Shown here one piece after another: positions 42,356 to 55,766 of a DNA stretch of 64,000 nucleotides; position 1 is the stretch's first letter, and each line of letters begins with the position of its first letter. The notes beneath the pieces were generated by a model, which saw only the letters and a program-made list of their open reading frames with translations, made no database searches and was not told where the DNA came from. This stretch comes from Congregibacter brevis (GTDB taxonomy: Bacteria; Pseudomonadota; Gammaproteobacteria; Pseudomonadales; Halieaceae): the NCBI RefSeq assembly GCF_045689245.1, contig NZ_CP136865.1, positions 3,720,001-3,784,000 on the forward strand, given 5' to 3'. A program made the position numbers and the translations under genes.

Positions 42356-42940
42356 GTGGCCAAGCTGTATTTTCATTACTCGTCTATGAACGCAGGCAAG
42401 TCGACGACCTTACTTCAGTCAAGCTACAACTATGTCGAGCGAGGAATGCATACGCTGATTCTGGCGCCGGCGCTGGATGATCGCTTCGGCAGCGGCAGGG
42501 TGACTTCACGTATCGGCATCGGGGCGGACGCGTTGATCTTTGACCGCGAAGCAGATGTATTCGCGATAGTCAGCGAAAAGAACAAAGAGCAAAAACTGGA
42601 TTGCGTGCTGATAGATGAAGCGCAGTTCCTTACCAAGGAACAGGTCTTTGCGCTGGGCCGAGTGTGTGACGATTTACGCATTCCCGTCCTGGCCTACGGT
42701 CTTCGTACAGATTTTCGCGGAGAGCCCTTCGAGGGCAGCAAGTATCTCCTCGCCTGGGCGGACAATCTGAAAGAAATCAAAACGATCTGCCATTGTGGCA
42801 AGAAAGCCACCATGGTGATCCGACAGGACGCTGATGGAACAACGGTAACCGACGGCGCCCAGGTGGAAATAGGCGGAAACGATCGCTATGTATCGCTATG
42901 CCGCCGCCACTTCAATGACAGTTTTCACCGGTCGTACTAA
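42356..42940 (+). CDS. tdk: Thymidine kinase
   Basis: A 194-residue type II thymidine kinase that phosphorylates thymidine for salvage. The P-loop is SSMNAGKSTTLLQ (about 9-21), Walker B is CVLIDEAQFLTKEQV, and the lasso-domain zinc ligands are in TICHCGKKA and LCRRHF. The start is GTG at 42356, with GGAG six bases upstream; this gives VAKLYFHYSSMNAGKS, matching E. coli Tdk from its second residue. The frame continues up to 42269 without support. Confidence 0.95.
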   Translation: MAKLYFHYSSMNAGKSTTLLQSSYNYVERGMHTLILAPALDDRFGSGRVTSRIGIGADALIFDREADVFAIVSEKNKEQKLDCVLIDEAQFLTKEQVFALGRVCDDLRIPVLAYGLRTDFRGEPFEGSKYLLAWADNLKEIKTICHCGKKATMVIRQDADGTTVTDGAQVEIGGNDRYVSLCRRHFNDSFHRSY

Positions 42941-42956
42941 CTGCCGGTCGTCCTAA

Positions 42957-44420
42957 CTAAGCCCGCGCGCTATCGCTAAGAAGGTGCATAAAAAACTCTA
43001 TGGCATTGCGATAGTCACCCACCGGTAGCTGCTCGTTAACGCCGTGGATTCTCTTAAGCCCCTGTGCATCAGCTCTGACCATGATGAAGCGATAGATGTT
43101 GGGGGACAATCTGTAGAAGTGTTTAGAGTCGGTTCCGCCAATAACCAGATAGGGGGCGACCAGCGCCGACTCATCCATCCGGCGGATGTTCCTCTCAATG
43201 AGCTGGTAACCCAAACTATCCGTGGGCGAAACGCGAGACGGCTCGTTCTCCATAAACGTGCTCACTTCGACTCGCGGGTCATCAATAGCATTGATGAAGT
43301 GTGTTTTCACTGAGTCCACACTGTCGCCGGGCATGATGCGCACATTAACTACCGCACTCGCTCGCGTAGGGAGAATGTTCGACTTGGAGCTTCCCTCAAG
43401 CATTGTCGCGGCGATGGTGCTGCGCGTTGTTGCAGCGGTTGAGGGGGTCTTTGCCAGTACCTTCGCCACTATGGGTTCGAAGAGCCAAAGATTCGCCATC
43501 ATTAAGCGCGTTAAAAACCCAGACTGACTGCCCACGCTATCCAGCGTCATTTTGGTGTAGCCGACATCGCTGGAAAAAGGGTGCGACTCTAGGGCCACAA
43601 TGGCCTCACTCAGTATTCCCACAGCGGTGTGATCCGGTGGCTGCGATGAATGACCACCGGGCGCATTTACGGTGAGCCTGAGGTTTACAAAGCCCTTCTC
43701 TGCAACGCCTACAAGAGCAACCGGCGCTTCAATATCAGGCAGCATCCCCTGGGTAATCACGCCTCCTTCATCAAGCACAAACTCGAATTCAACACCTTCT
43801 TCGGCAAGGAGATCAGCCATAGCCGCAGCACCCATGGGGCCACCAATTTCTTCATCGTGACCAAAGGCAAAGTATACGGTTCTCTCAAACTGCAGGTCCG
43901 ATTCCAAAAGGGATTCCATGGCTTCTAACAACGCAAACACCGTGACCTTGTCGTCCATGGCACCTCGTCCCCAGATGATCTCGTCTGCGATGACCCCGCC
44001 AAAAGGAGCATGCTCCCACTCGTCGAATGTGGCTCGATCCACGGGAACGACATCAATGTGACCCATAAAAAGTGCAGGCTTCAGGTCTGATCGAGTACCG
44101 GGGAATCTGAACAAGAGACTGTGTTCGTTAATCAGCCGAGGGGGCGCGGCGGCGTATACGCGGGGAAAACTAGCCGCCATGTGCTCTCGCAAACCAACAA
44201 ATGCCGCTGTATCCAAGCGCGCAGGGTCATCGTAAGAAATCGTGGGAAAGCTAATCGCCTTGGCAAGCGTTTGGGAGGCCGCGGCAATGTCGATCGTCAC
44301 GCTAGGCTTTTCCATCGCAGCTTCGCGGACCGGCTCCTCGAAGTGAGTCTCTGCGCGGTAAACCAGCACCACGGTAAGAACAAGCAGTGCAGCAATACTA
44401 ATAGTGACCAGACGTTTCAT
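42957..44420 (-). CDS. M20-family peptidase (PM20D1/carboxypeptidase S-like), membrane anchored
   Basis: A 487-residue zinc hydrolase. A single N-terminal hydrophobic segment (VTISIAALLVLTVVLVY) serves as signal anchor. Metal and catalytic residues: MGHIDVVPV (His and Asp), RGAMDDKV (bridging Asp), and HDEEIGG (catalytic and ligand Glu). Relatives such as PM20D1 and Cps1 hydrolyse or form N-acyl amino acids or cleave C-terminal residues of peptides; substrate undetermined. It is the tail-to-tail neighbour of tdk. Confidence 0.88.
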   Translation of the reverse strand: MKRLVTISIAALLVLTVVLVYRAETHFEEPVREAAMEKPSVTIDIAAASQTLAKAISFPTISYDDPARLDTAAFVGLREHMAASFPRVYAAAPPRLINEHSLLFRFPGTRSDLKPALFMGHIDVVPVDRATFDEWEHAPFGGVIADEIIWGRGAMDDKVTVFALLEAMESLLESDLQFERTVYFAFGHDEEIGGPMGAAAMADLLAEEGVEFEFVLDEGGVITQGMLPDIEAPVALVGVAEKGFVNLRLTVNAPGGHSSQPPDHTAVGILSEAIVALESHPFSSDVGYTKMTLDSVGSQSGFLTRLMMANLWLFEPIVAKVLAKTPSTAATTRSTIAATMLEGSSKSNILPTRASAVVNVRIMPGDSVDSVKTHFINAIDDPRVEVSTFMENEPSRVSPTDSLGYQLIERNIRRMDESALVAPYLVIGGTDSKHFYRLSPNIYRFIMVRADAQGLKRIHGVNEQLPVGDYRNAIEFFMHLLSDSARA

Positions 44421-44468
44421 TGGATCCCTCTAAATATCGAAAATCAGCGACCAGCAGCTTAACCTTAA

Positions 44469-45443
44469 TCACTGCTCTGTTCGGCAGTCTCCAACGGAGA
44501 CTCGTAAGACCGGGGCACTTCGCCCCTCGCTCGTAACGTAAAAGCGCCCTTGGGTATCCGCAGCTATACTCTCTGCCTGCTTAAGCTCGGGTCGCGGTAC
44601 CGGACACAAAGATTCATTTAAAGCGGCTAACCAATCTCTTTCTTCGTTGAGAGCTGCGAAGTAAGTATTTCCGTAGGTTAGCAATGCAATCCCACTGCCA
44701 TCTGGCACGTGAGCCATTCCCGTCGGCTGGCTTCGAAACTTGCCATACTTAGAAAACCTTTGCAGCTCTTCGACTGTTGGCGCAGGGATACTTCGAACCT
44801 CGCCAACTAACGTGGCTTGCAGCTGGTAGGCCTCAGCCTTATCCAAGGCCGGTAGCGTAAGCGCAAACAGCTTAGGTAGCGCCTCGCGCTTGCTCAGTAA
44901 GTACAGCGTGTTGGTTCGCGGATCCACAGCTACGCTTTCCACGTCCCTTGGACCCCCCGGGTAAGACAGTTCAATTGTGGTCTGTACTTTTACTTCAGTA
45001 TCCTCAACGCTTGGCTCAGGAAAGAAGTACAAGCTTACATATTGGCGACGAGCAGCGTTGTCCCCTACATCAGCCACTAAGATCCATGGAGTGCCTTTGT
45101 AGTCAAAGGTCTCGAGGTCTTCCCAATCACGATTCGGGGTGTCCAAAACATTGACGCGTAGGAAGCGATTATCATCCAGCCCTAGGGCCACAAGCTCGGA
45201 CCGCCCACCGCTATCGTTTATCAACCAGAGACGCCGTGAATCAACGCCCGACACTGCAAGACCCGAAGCCTCGGGTAACACCCCATAATCCAACTCGGCG
45301 ATCATCTCCGTCATCGCAGATTCAGGGCCAAAAGGCGTGTCCGTTGCTGATACTTGCCCAGCTAGAGGCTGATACTCCCGAAAAGTCCAAACGCATAGTG
45401 CCCCTATGGCAACAAGCAGGAGAGATAACAGAAGTTTTTTCAT
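44469..45443 (-). CDS. Exported beta-propeller-like protein
   Basis: A 324-residue protein with a signal anchor or signal peptide (KKLLLSLLLVAIGALCVWTF). The mature part has repeated four-strand-like units, for instance ASGLAVSGVDSRRLWLINDS, RDVESVAVDPRTNTLYLLSK and AESIAADTQGRFYVTSEGR, the look of a six- or seven-bladed propeller as in SdiA-regulated/phytase-like proteins. No catalytic residues are assigned. It lies upstream of the M20 peptidase on the same strand, 48 bp apart, so the two may be co-transcribed. Confidence 0.65.
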   Translation of the reverse strand: MKKLLLSLLLVAIGALCVWTFREYQPLAGQVSATDTPFGPESAMTEMIAELDYGVLPEASGLAVSGVDSRRLWLINDSGGRSELVALGLDDNRFLRVNVLDTPNRDWEDLETFDYKGTPWILVADVGDNAARRQYVSLYFFPEPSVEDTEVKVQTTIELSYPGGPRDVESVAVDPRTNTLYLLSKREALPKLFALTLPALDKAEAYQLQATLVGEVRSIPAPTVEELQRFSKYGKFRSQPTGMAHVPDGSGIALLTYGNTYFAALNEERDWLAALNESLCPVPRPELKQAESIAADTQGRFYVTSEGRSAPVLRVSVGDCRTEQ

Positions 45444-45471
45444 AGCGTCCTATATAGCGCTCCCAGGAAAG

Positions 45472-45528
45472 TCCGCATAGATATGGCAGCTTTAGGAATC
45501 GCCGCTTTAGATGTGGAAACTATGCGGA
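45472..45528. repeat. Inverted repeat TCCGCATAG with 39-base loop
   Basis: TCCGCATAG at 45472-45480 and its exact reverse complement CTATGCGGA at 45520-45528 lie upstream of the propeller gene and downstream of the pilin. It may be an operator pair or a long hairpin; no T-run follows on either side. Confidence 0.4.
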
Positions 45529-45641
45529 ACAGAAAAACCACGATTTTCTTGCGGGGCAAAGCGTTATTCTAAACGAGGATTCCTACTAATGCCCCGTTGT
45601 GGGCGGTCATGCGCAGCTATTCGCTGCGGTGCACTAAGGCA

Positions 45642-46238
45642 TTAGCGACTTCGGCGTAGCTGCCGCAACTCTTGGCGCACGTTAGTGCTTTGGCACTCTC
45701 TCGGAAGGATAGCGACGGGAAAAGGGTCCGGCCACTGCGCCTGGCCCCAGCGGCCGCATACCGTGTGTACGACGTCACCGACTCTGACAGCCCCGACGTG
45801 CAACATACAGCGTCCACGACACTCTGATATTTTGTCTGAATTCAGCCGCAGCACAACGTAAGCCCAATCCTGGTTGAGATTGAAGTCGTACCAATATTCG
45901 TCAATCAGCTCGCTCTCTGAGGAAATTCGCCAATCTCGACGCGCCACACGCGCTCCCCCCGATTGGCGCGAAGCCACGCGGGACTGAGAGCCCACTAACT
46001 CCGTAGGGAAGTCTGCGCCGCCCGCTGTTTCAACCTGCAAGGCGGTTCGTATCTCCCCCATAAATGTCGTGACCTCAACAAACTCAGCGCGCTCAACGTA
46101 GGACTGGTAAGACGGTAACGCCAAGGAAGCAAGAACACCCACGATGGCTAACACCATCATAATCTCAAGCAGCGTAAAACCTCGGGCCCCAGTGGGACAG
46201 CCATGTCGTGGCCTGTGCTCCGACATTGGTCTTTTCAT
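45642..46238 (-). CDS. Type IV pilin-like protein (PilE/GspH type)
   Basis: A 198-residue prepilin. A 20-residue positively charged leader ends in GARG, followed by the classic FTLLEIMMVLAIVGVLASLA with Glu5 of the mature protein. The rest is a pilin-like globular part with two Cys pairs near the end (ECRGRC and a later pair). It could be a minor pilin of type IV pili or a type II secretion pseudopilin; no other pilus genes lie nearby. The ATG at 46236-46238 is 7 bp after the zinc-finger gene stop and has AGCAGG upstream, so the two form one unit. Confidence 0.82.
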   Translation of the reverse strand: MKRPMSEHRPRHGCPTGARGFTLLEIMMVLAIVGVLASLALPSYQSYVERAEFVEVTTFMGEIRTALQVETAGGADFPTELVGSQSRVASRQSGGARVARRDWRISSESELIDEYWYDFNLNQDWAYVVLRLNSDKISECRGRCMLHVGAVRVGDVVHTVCGRWGQAQWPDPFPVAILPRECQSTNVRQELRQLRRSR

Positions 46239-46245
46239 ACCTGCT

Positions 46246-46803
46246 TTACTCCGTGACCGTGAGGGTTGTGGGATCGAATTGCACTTCGATTTCGCTAAAG
46301 CCGTAGGCAAAACTATCTGGAGTCGTCACTAGTATTGACGAATTGACCTTCTCTGCTTTGATTGGCTTGGGGCAGACTGCAGCAATCTCCTCAAGGGTAG
46401 GAGCCTCTCCCTCTACCTCCATCACGTTCAACACGCTCAAGCAATAGGTAGCTACATCCTCGGGCTGATCAGAGAGCAACTCGGGCGTCCACTTGGGTTG
46501 GCTGTACCGGTAGGCGCCTAAGCCCAGCATAATCACAATGCACAAGCCGATTACGGCCCACTCTATGCTCGCTGTGAGTACCGCATTCCTTGGCGCACTG
46601 TTATTTGTTGAACGCTTCTCTGCTTTAGGATGCTGAGGGAGGGGCTGAGGCGCATCGGCGGGTTGTTCACCCGAACACTGATGGCAGATGAAGCCGGGTT
46701 GCGGATAAAAACGCTCGCCCACACATTCTTCACAAAAATACTTTCCACAGACCGCGCAAACAAAGTCCGCTTTTAATTCCGTATGATTCAAGCAAGTATT
46801 CAT
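46246..46803 (-). CDS. B-box zinc-finger-like membrane protein
   Basis: A 185-residue protein. The N-terminal 50 residues hold a cross-brace zinc-binding pattern (CLNHTELKADFVCAVCGKYF, CEECVGE, CHQC) like B-box/RING-type domains found in bacterial rhomboid and pilus-linked proteins. A Pro/Gln linker leads to one membrane helix (WAVIGLCIVIMLGLGAY, about 98-114) and a small exported domain. The ATG at 46801-46803 is the likely start. It is followed by the pilin gene 7 bp away; a link to pilus assembly is inferred only from this. It lies 143 bp from the 5S gene's terminator. Confidence 0.7.
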   Translation of the reverse strand: MNTCLNHTELKADFVCAVCGKYFCEECVGERFYPQPGFICHQCSGEQPADAPQPLPQHPKAEKRSTNNSAPRNAVLTASIEWAVIGLCIVIMLGLGAYRYSQPKWTPELLSDQPEDVATYCLSVLNVMEVEGEAPTLEEIAAVCPKPIKAEKVNSSILVTTPDSFAYGFSEIEVQFDPTTLTVTE

Positions 46804-46952
46804 GGCGATTTGCTTCAATTCCAATGCTCGGGAGCAGTGAAACTGAAACTCCCATCCTTAGATGGAAGAGAAGAATCCGACACTAAGAGAAAGAAGTCAA
46901 TTTACAACGGTAAACATCGCTACACATTCTGGACAAAAACCTGAACGCAATA

Positions 46953-46985
46953 AAAAACCCCAACCGAGCATTCGGTTGGGGTTTT
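46953..46985 (-). terminator. Intrinsic terminator of the rRNA operon
   Basis: In the minus direction, AACCCCAACCGA, a short loop, and TCGGTTGGGGTT form a 12-bp stem followed directly by TTTTTATT. It lies 10 bp after the 5S 3' end. The reverse direction also has TTTT, so it may serve both strands. Confidence 0.85.
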
Positions 46986-46994
46986 CTATTTTGG

Positions 46995-47113
46995 CGCCTG
47001 GCGATGACCTACTCTCACATGGGGAAGCCCCACACTACCATCGGCGATGCATCGTTTCACTGCTGAGTTCGGGATGGGGTCAGGTGGTTCCAATGCTCTA
47101 TGGTCGCCAGGCA
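46995..47113 (-). rRNA. rrf: 5S ribosomal RNA
   Basis: The minus strand starts TGCCTGGCGACCATAGAGCA and ends near TCGCCAGGC; the ends pair as the helix I of 5S rRNA. The internal CCGAACTCAG and CCGATGGTAG segments are conserved. About 119 nt; ends are estimated from E. coli. Confidence 0.95.
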
Positions 47114-47339
47114 AACTGGCATGTTGGGGGTGATTGCAACGCGTGGCTGCCATATAAAGTACCCGCCAACAAATTAGGTCGGTAGTTCAAGCTGAGGGCC
47201 GGGTGTTCATTCCGGCTTTGTCTTGCTGTCTTGCTTTGTCTTACTTTGGTGTGTTGCTACACACTCTGACTCAATCACAACATCCGTAGTCTTCTCTCTG
47301 TTGCCAGCGTGTCGCCAGCTCCAAATAACTTGGATTATA

Positions 47340-50243
<2,904 letters not shown>

Positions 50244-50572
50244 ATATAACCCAAGTTATCTTTCAACTTACGCTATCTAATCTAGAAGACTCCCGTCCAC
50301 GCCCTTAAGCAAAGCTTTACGTGGCCGGGTTTAGTAAAGATCGTTTGAGATAGATGAGCGGTTAACTCCGTCTATCCGACTCCGATCCGCCGGATGTTGT
50401 GACGCTTAAGTCACAGTATGTTTTGCAACATATTTTACAACTCGTCGTGATAACGGGGAATTGAATACCCGCTATCACTGAACAATTTATCTAAGAACTG
50501 TCTGACTCACACTCGCACACCAACGGCGTGCTTCCTGTGCTTCAGCTCAGCTCAAAGACTCAGCTTGATCTA

Positions 50573-50587
50573 CCTTGTTAAAGAACA
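50573..50587 (-). promoter_or_regulatory. boxA antitermination site in the 16S-23S spacer
   Basis: On the minus strand TGTTCTTTAACAAGG matches boxA (TGCTCTTTAACAA core), which loads the Nus antitermination complex. It lies between tRNA-Ala and 23S, as in other gammaproteobacteria. Confidence 0.75.
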
Positions 50588-50627
50588 TCTGGCGTCGCTT
50601 GGACAAACCAGAACCGGTTATAAAAAC

Positions 50628-50661
50628 CAGAGGCAGGTACAGCACGCTGTACCTGCCTCTG
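50628..50661 (-). repeat. Perfect 16-bp hairpin in the rRNA spacer, terminator-like
   Basis: CAGAGGCAGGTACAGC at 50628-50643 and its exact reverse complement at 50646-50661 are separated by two bases. In the direction of rRNA transcription the stem is followed by GTTTTTAT, the layout of an intrinsic terminator, yet 23S and 5S lie downstream. It sits 70 bases after tRNA-Ala and 41 bases before boxA. It might be a processing signal. Confidence 0.85.
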
Positions 50662-50730
50662 ATTTCGTTAATGCCATGTGTCTCTCTATTCCTTCAGTAA
50701 CGTTCTTTCTATCTAAGGACGCGCTAGTAA

Positions 50731-50806
50731 TGGTGGAGCTACGCGGGATCGAACCGCGGACCTCCTGAATGCAAATCAGGCGCTCTCCCATCTGAGCTAT
50801 AGCCCC
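50731..50806 (-). tRNA. tRNA-Ala (TGC)
   Basis: The minus strand reads GGGGCTATAGCTCAGATGGG at the 5' end, with anticodon TGC in a complete cloverleaf and an encoded CCA end (76 nt). It is the usual second spacer tRNA. Confidence 0.97.
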
Positions 50807-50832
50807 TCGTCCTGCGACACGCCCTAGCTAAG

Positions 50833-50909
<77 letters not shown>

Positions 50910-50981
50910 GCTGTTACTTATGGCATTAACCGATTAGATGAAGACAAAAGTGTGAGCACTCGTCAGGTAGTGCTTATCGTT

Positions 50982-52515
<1,534 letters not shown>

Positions 52516-52732
52516 AATCTTTAACCTCAGCCATCAGGCATGAGGGTTGGTTTTCACAGTTACCCGCGCTCACCAACAAATCTCGGCTCAGACACAATTC
52601 GAAATCAAAAATTACTGCGCCACCAAATCTCTAAAGAGATCCAATGACTTTGAATTGATGAGTCACTTGTTGTGTCTGAATAGTCGTTAAACAACTATCC
52701 CAACAAGTGCCCACACTTCTGTCTTCATCTTC

Positions 52733-52742
52733 TTGTTAAACA
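52733..52742 (-). promoter_or_regulatory. boxA-like site in the rRNA leader
   Basis: On the minus strand TGTTTAACAA matches the core of boxA and lies between the promoter at 52803-52830 and 16S, the expected place for the leader antitermination site. Confidence 0.6.
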
Positions 52743-52802
52743 TCCATCAAACCGCTCGGGTTTGATGTTTTCCCGCTCACCATCGTGATTAGCGGGAGGC
52801 GC

Positions 52803-52830
52803 ATTATACTCACTCGGAAAGACCGCGCAA
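52803..52830 (-). promoter_or_regulatory. rRNA operon P1-type promoter
   Basis: On the minus strand TTGCGC (52825-52830) and a perfect TATAAT (52803-52808) are 16 bp apart. A GC-rich discriminator (GCGCCTCCC) follows, typical of stringently controlled rRNA promoters, and an A/T-rich upstream element (52831-52856) precedes. It is the only clear promoter between 16S and tyrS. Confidence 0.85.
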
Positions 52831-52881
52831 GCGATATTTCCAATTAGTTTTATGCGGCCTCAAACAAGGCTCTCTTAACGC

Positions 52882-54177
52882 TCAGTCGCGAACGAACAGG
52901 TGGTACTTCTTCTTACCCACTCGCACCAGGAAAAAGCGCCCAAACAAGGCACTTTCGCGCGCGAAAACCTGAGCAGTTGCTGCGTTATCAGTCATACCCA
53001 AACCACGGCCATTAACAATCACCGCCTCACGCTGAAGAGCGTCCTTGATTTGCTTACCCGACGCAGCGAGTCCCGCCTCGGTTAAGAGCTGCGTTAGTGT
53101 CTCCGGTAGTTCGTCGTCGCCAAGACCACTAGACGGCAAACCATCAAGCATGAGCTGCTCCAGATCCTGCTCCGATAGCCCACCCAACTCACCACTGAAC
53201 AAGCTATCAGTGATCCGCCGAGCCGCAGCCAGACCCTCATCCCCATGAACCAGCTTAGTCACCTCCTCGGCCAAAATACGCTGAGCCTCTGGACGCCCGC
53301 TACGCTCGCTATCCGCTAGCTGTATGTCTGCAATCTCAGCGACGGACAGGAATGTGAAGTAACGAAGGAACCGATAGGCATCCTCATCCGCCACCGACAA
53401 CCAGAACTGATAAAAGCTATAGGGTGATGTCCGCGCCGGATCCAGCCAGATCGTTCCCGACTCGGTCTTTCCAAACTTGCTGCCATCGGACTTTGTAATT
53501 AACGGCATGGTCAAGCCATAAACCTGCCCGCCGTGCAGGCGTCGCGTGAGGTCGATGCCGCCGGTGATGTTCCCCCATTGATCTGATCCGCCGAGCTGGA
53601 GTCCACAGTCGTAGCGCCTGTAGAGCTCAGCAAAGTCATAGGACTGAAGAATCATGTAAGCGAACTCGGTAAAGCTGATACCGCTGCCTTCTCGCTCGAT
53701 GCGCTGCTTAACCGATTCTTTTTGAATCATGGTATTGATCGAAAAATGCTTGCCGATATCGCGCAAGAACGTAAGAACGTCCAAATCGCGAGTCCACTCC
53801 AGATTATCGACCACTACGGCGCTTTGAGCTCCGGCATCGAAGTCCACAAACCGGGAGACCTGATTCCTCAGCTTTGCGACCCAGCTTTCCACGATGTCTG
53901 CGGTATTGAGTTGTCGTTCCTGGGCCTTAAAACTGGGGTCACCGATAAGCCCCGTAGCACCGCCAACCAGAGCAATGGGGCGATGACCAGCTAATTGAAA
54001 GCGGCGTAACATTAATAGGGGGACGAGAGAGCCTATATGCAAACTGTCCGCTGTGGGGTCAAAACCGCAGTATAGAGAGCGCGAGCCCCCTTCCAGCCAC
54101 TCGGGCAGTTTATCTTCGCCGGCTATTTGAAATATCAGTTCCCGCTGCTGAAGCTCGGTAAGCAGTGCACTCGTCAT
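52882..54177 (-). CDS. tyrS: Tyrosyl-tRNA synthetase
   Basis: A 431-residue class I synthetase. The HIGH-like motif is ADSLHIGSLVPL near residue 45, the KMSKS-like loop is KSDGSKFGKTESG near 230, and a C-terminal S4 RNA-binding domain covers about 350-430. The ATG at 54175-54177 aligns with the E. coli start (424 residues); ATG 54181-54183 and GTG 54184-54186 are also in frame. It is transcribed towards the rRNA operon on the same strand, upstream of the rRNA promoter. The order rrn-tyrS-M23 peptidase-anmK is as in Pseudomonas. Confidence 0.95.
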   Translation of the reverse strand: MTSALLTELQQRELIFQIAGEDKLPEWLEGGSRSLYCGFDPTADSLHIGSLVPLLMLRRFQLAGHRPIALVGGATGLIGDPSFKAQERQLNTADIVESWVAKLRNQVSRFVDFDAGAQSAVVVDNLEWTRDLDVLTFLRDIGKHFSINTMIQKESVKQRIEREGSGISFTEFAYMILQSYDFAELYRRYDCGLQLGGSDQWGNITGGIDLTRRLHGGQVYGLTMPLITKSDGSKFGKTESGTIWLDPARTSPYSFYQFWLSVADEDAYRFLRYFTFLSVAEIADIQLADSERSGRPEAQRILAEEVTKLVHGDEGLAAARRITDSLFSGELGGLSEQDLEQLMLDGLPSSGLGDDELPETLTQLLTEAGLAASGKQIKDALQREAVIVNGRGLGMTDNAATAQVFARESALFGRFFLVRVGKKKYHLFVRD

Positions 54178-54348
54178 GGCCATCACTTTTGTTGCGGAGC
54201 CGCCCCTTGGCTAGCTCTCTGGGTTCATTCTGATCGAAAGGCTGGCGACCTTACCTCACAAAACGCTGAACGCAAGAGGTGAAATCCATCACTATCTCTG
54301 AAACGTACCTTTTTTATATACTCCGAACCCAGCAATCGGGCCAGCGAC

Positions 54349-55761
54349 ATGTTCAACCATAAAAAAGCACCCCGCGGAGCGACTCCAATCGCTGACCGCC
54401 AAGGGATCTCTCACCACCACATTCTTGCAGTGGCCGGCTTGTCCGTGCTCGTTGCGCTTGCCGCGATCATCACGCCGTCGGGCGATGTAAACGCCACGCG
54501 AAGCCTTGCAGAGACAAAGCTTAGCGAAAACACCTCGTCATTACCCGAGATAGAAGTCGCGCCGATCATTGAAGCAGCAGAGGCAGTAGCTGCCGTAGAC
54601 AAACTCACGGAAGAGCCCACGCCTTCAGCATCGACGCCATGGGAAGAGTTCATCGTACGAAGCGGCGACAATCTGTCACTACTCTTCAAACGGGCGGGGT
54701 TCAGCACCGCCGATGTTTATCAGATCGTACACACCGCACCTCAAGGTCGCGATCTCGAACGAATCTATCCCGGGCAAAGTCTTGCGTTTTTACGTGACGA
54801 GTCCGGCGACCTTTCAGCCGTCCGTCACACCATCAACGGACTCCAGTCAGTTATCTATCGCCGCATGGACGGAGGATTCTCTTCCGAGCGGGCTGTGCGG
54901 GAACCCGAGCAGAGACTCAACTGGGCCAGCGTCGAAATTGAATCATCGCTGTTTCTGGCGGGTAAAGAAGCTGGACTCTCGAGCAACCTGATTATGGAAG
55001 CGGCGATTATTCTCAGCGGCGTTATCGACTTTGTAATGGATCCTCGCAAAGGAGACACCATGGAGATCCTCTACGAGGAGCTCTATTTGGACGGCGAAAA
55101 GTACGAGGACGGCAAAGTAGTTGCCGCTTCCTACACCAATCGAGGCGAACGCTTTGATGCCTATCGTTACATCGATAGCAAAGGCATGACCAGCTACTAC
55201 AACCAGGACGGCGTAAGCATGCGCAAGGCGTTCTTGATGGCTCCCGTCGACTTCACCCGCATAAGCTCTGGATTCAATCCACGGCGTCGCCACCCCATTT
55301 ACAAGACCGTTCGTCCCCATAACGGTACAGACTACGCGGCGCCTCGCGGCACTCCTGTGTTCTCCGCGGGCGACGGTCGCGTCATGGAAGCCGGATACAC
55401 CCGCGCGAACGGTAACTATGTCTTCATTCAGCATGGTGACCGGTACATCACCAAATACCTCCACTTAAACAAGAGGAAGGTAAAAAGCGGACAGCGGGTG
55501 GTGCAGAGTCAGGTCATTGGTACCGTAGGCTCTACGGGAGCTGCTACGGGCCCACACCTTCACTATGAGTTCCTCGTGGGTGGCGTGCATCGGAATCCGC
55601 GCACCATTCACAAGAGTCTTCCCAAGGCCAAGTCACTCCCCAAAGAAGAGATGCCACGGTTTAGCCTTGCGATCGCTGATGCGTCGGCACGTCTAGCGCA
55701 ACTGCGGGAAGAACGACGCCTCGCGACGGTCAGTACAGACGACACTATCGGCGCGCCCTGA
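54349..55761 (+). CDS. M23-family murein endopeptidase (OapA/MepM-like)
   Basis: A 470-residue protein. A membrane segment (HILAVAGLSVLVALAAIITP, about 25-44) anchors it. An OapA/LysM-type peptidoglycan-binding segment lies at about 105-155 (EFIVRSGDNLSLLFKRAGFS). The C-terminal M23 domain has the first zinc site in RPHNGTDYAAPRGTPVFSAG and the second in GPHLHYEF. Members cut peptide cross-links during cell-wall growth. It is divergent from tyrS and lies 5 bp before anmK, a recycling gene, so the two form a cell-wall operon. Confidence 0.93.
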   Translation: MFNHKKAPRGATPIADRQGISHHHILAVAGLSVLVALAAIITPSGDVNATRSLAETKLSENTSSLPEIEVAPIIEAAEAVAAVDKLTEEPTPSASTPWEEFIVRSGDNLSLLFKRAGFSTADVYQIVHTAPQGRDLERIYPGQSLAFLRDESGDLSAVRHTINGLQSVIYRRMDGGFSSERAVREPEQRLNWASVEIESSLFLAGKEAGLSSNLIMEAAIILSGVIDFVMDPRKGDTMEILYEELYLDGEKYEDGKVVAASYTNRGERFDAYRYIDSKGMTSYYNQDGVSMRKAFLMAPVDFTRISSGFNPRRRHPIYKTVRPHNGTDYAAPRGTPVFSAGDGRVMEAGYTRANGNYVFIQHGDRYITKYLHLNKRKVKSGQRVVQSQVIGTVGSTGAATGPHLHYEFLVGGVHRNPRTIHKSLPKAKSLPKEEMPRFSLAIADASARLAQLREERRLATVSTDDTIGAP

Positions 55762-55766
55762 ACCTT

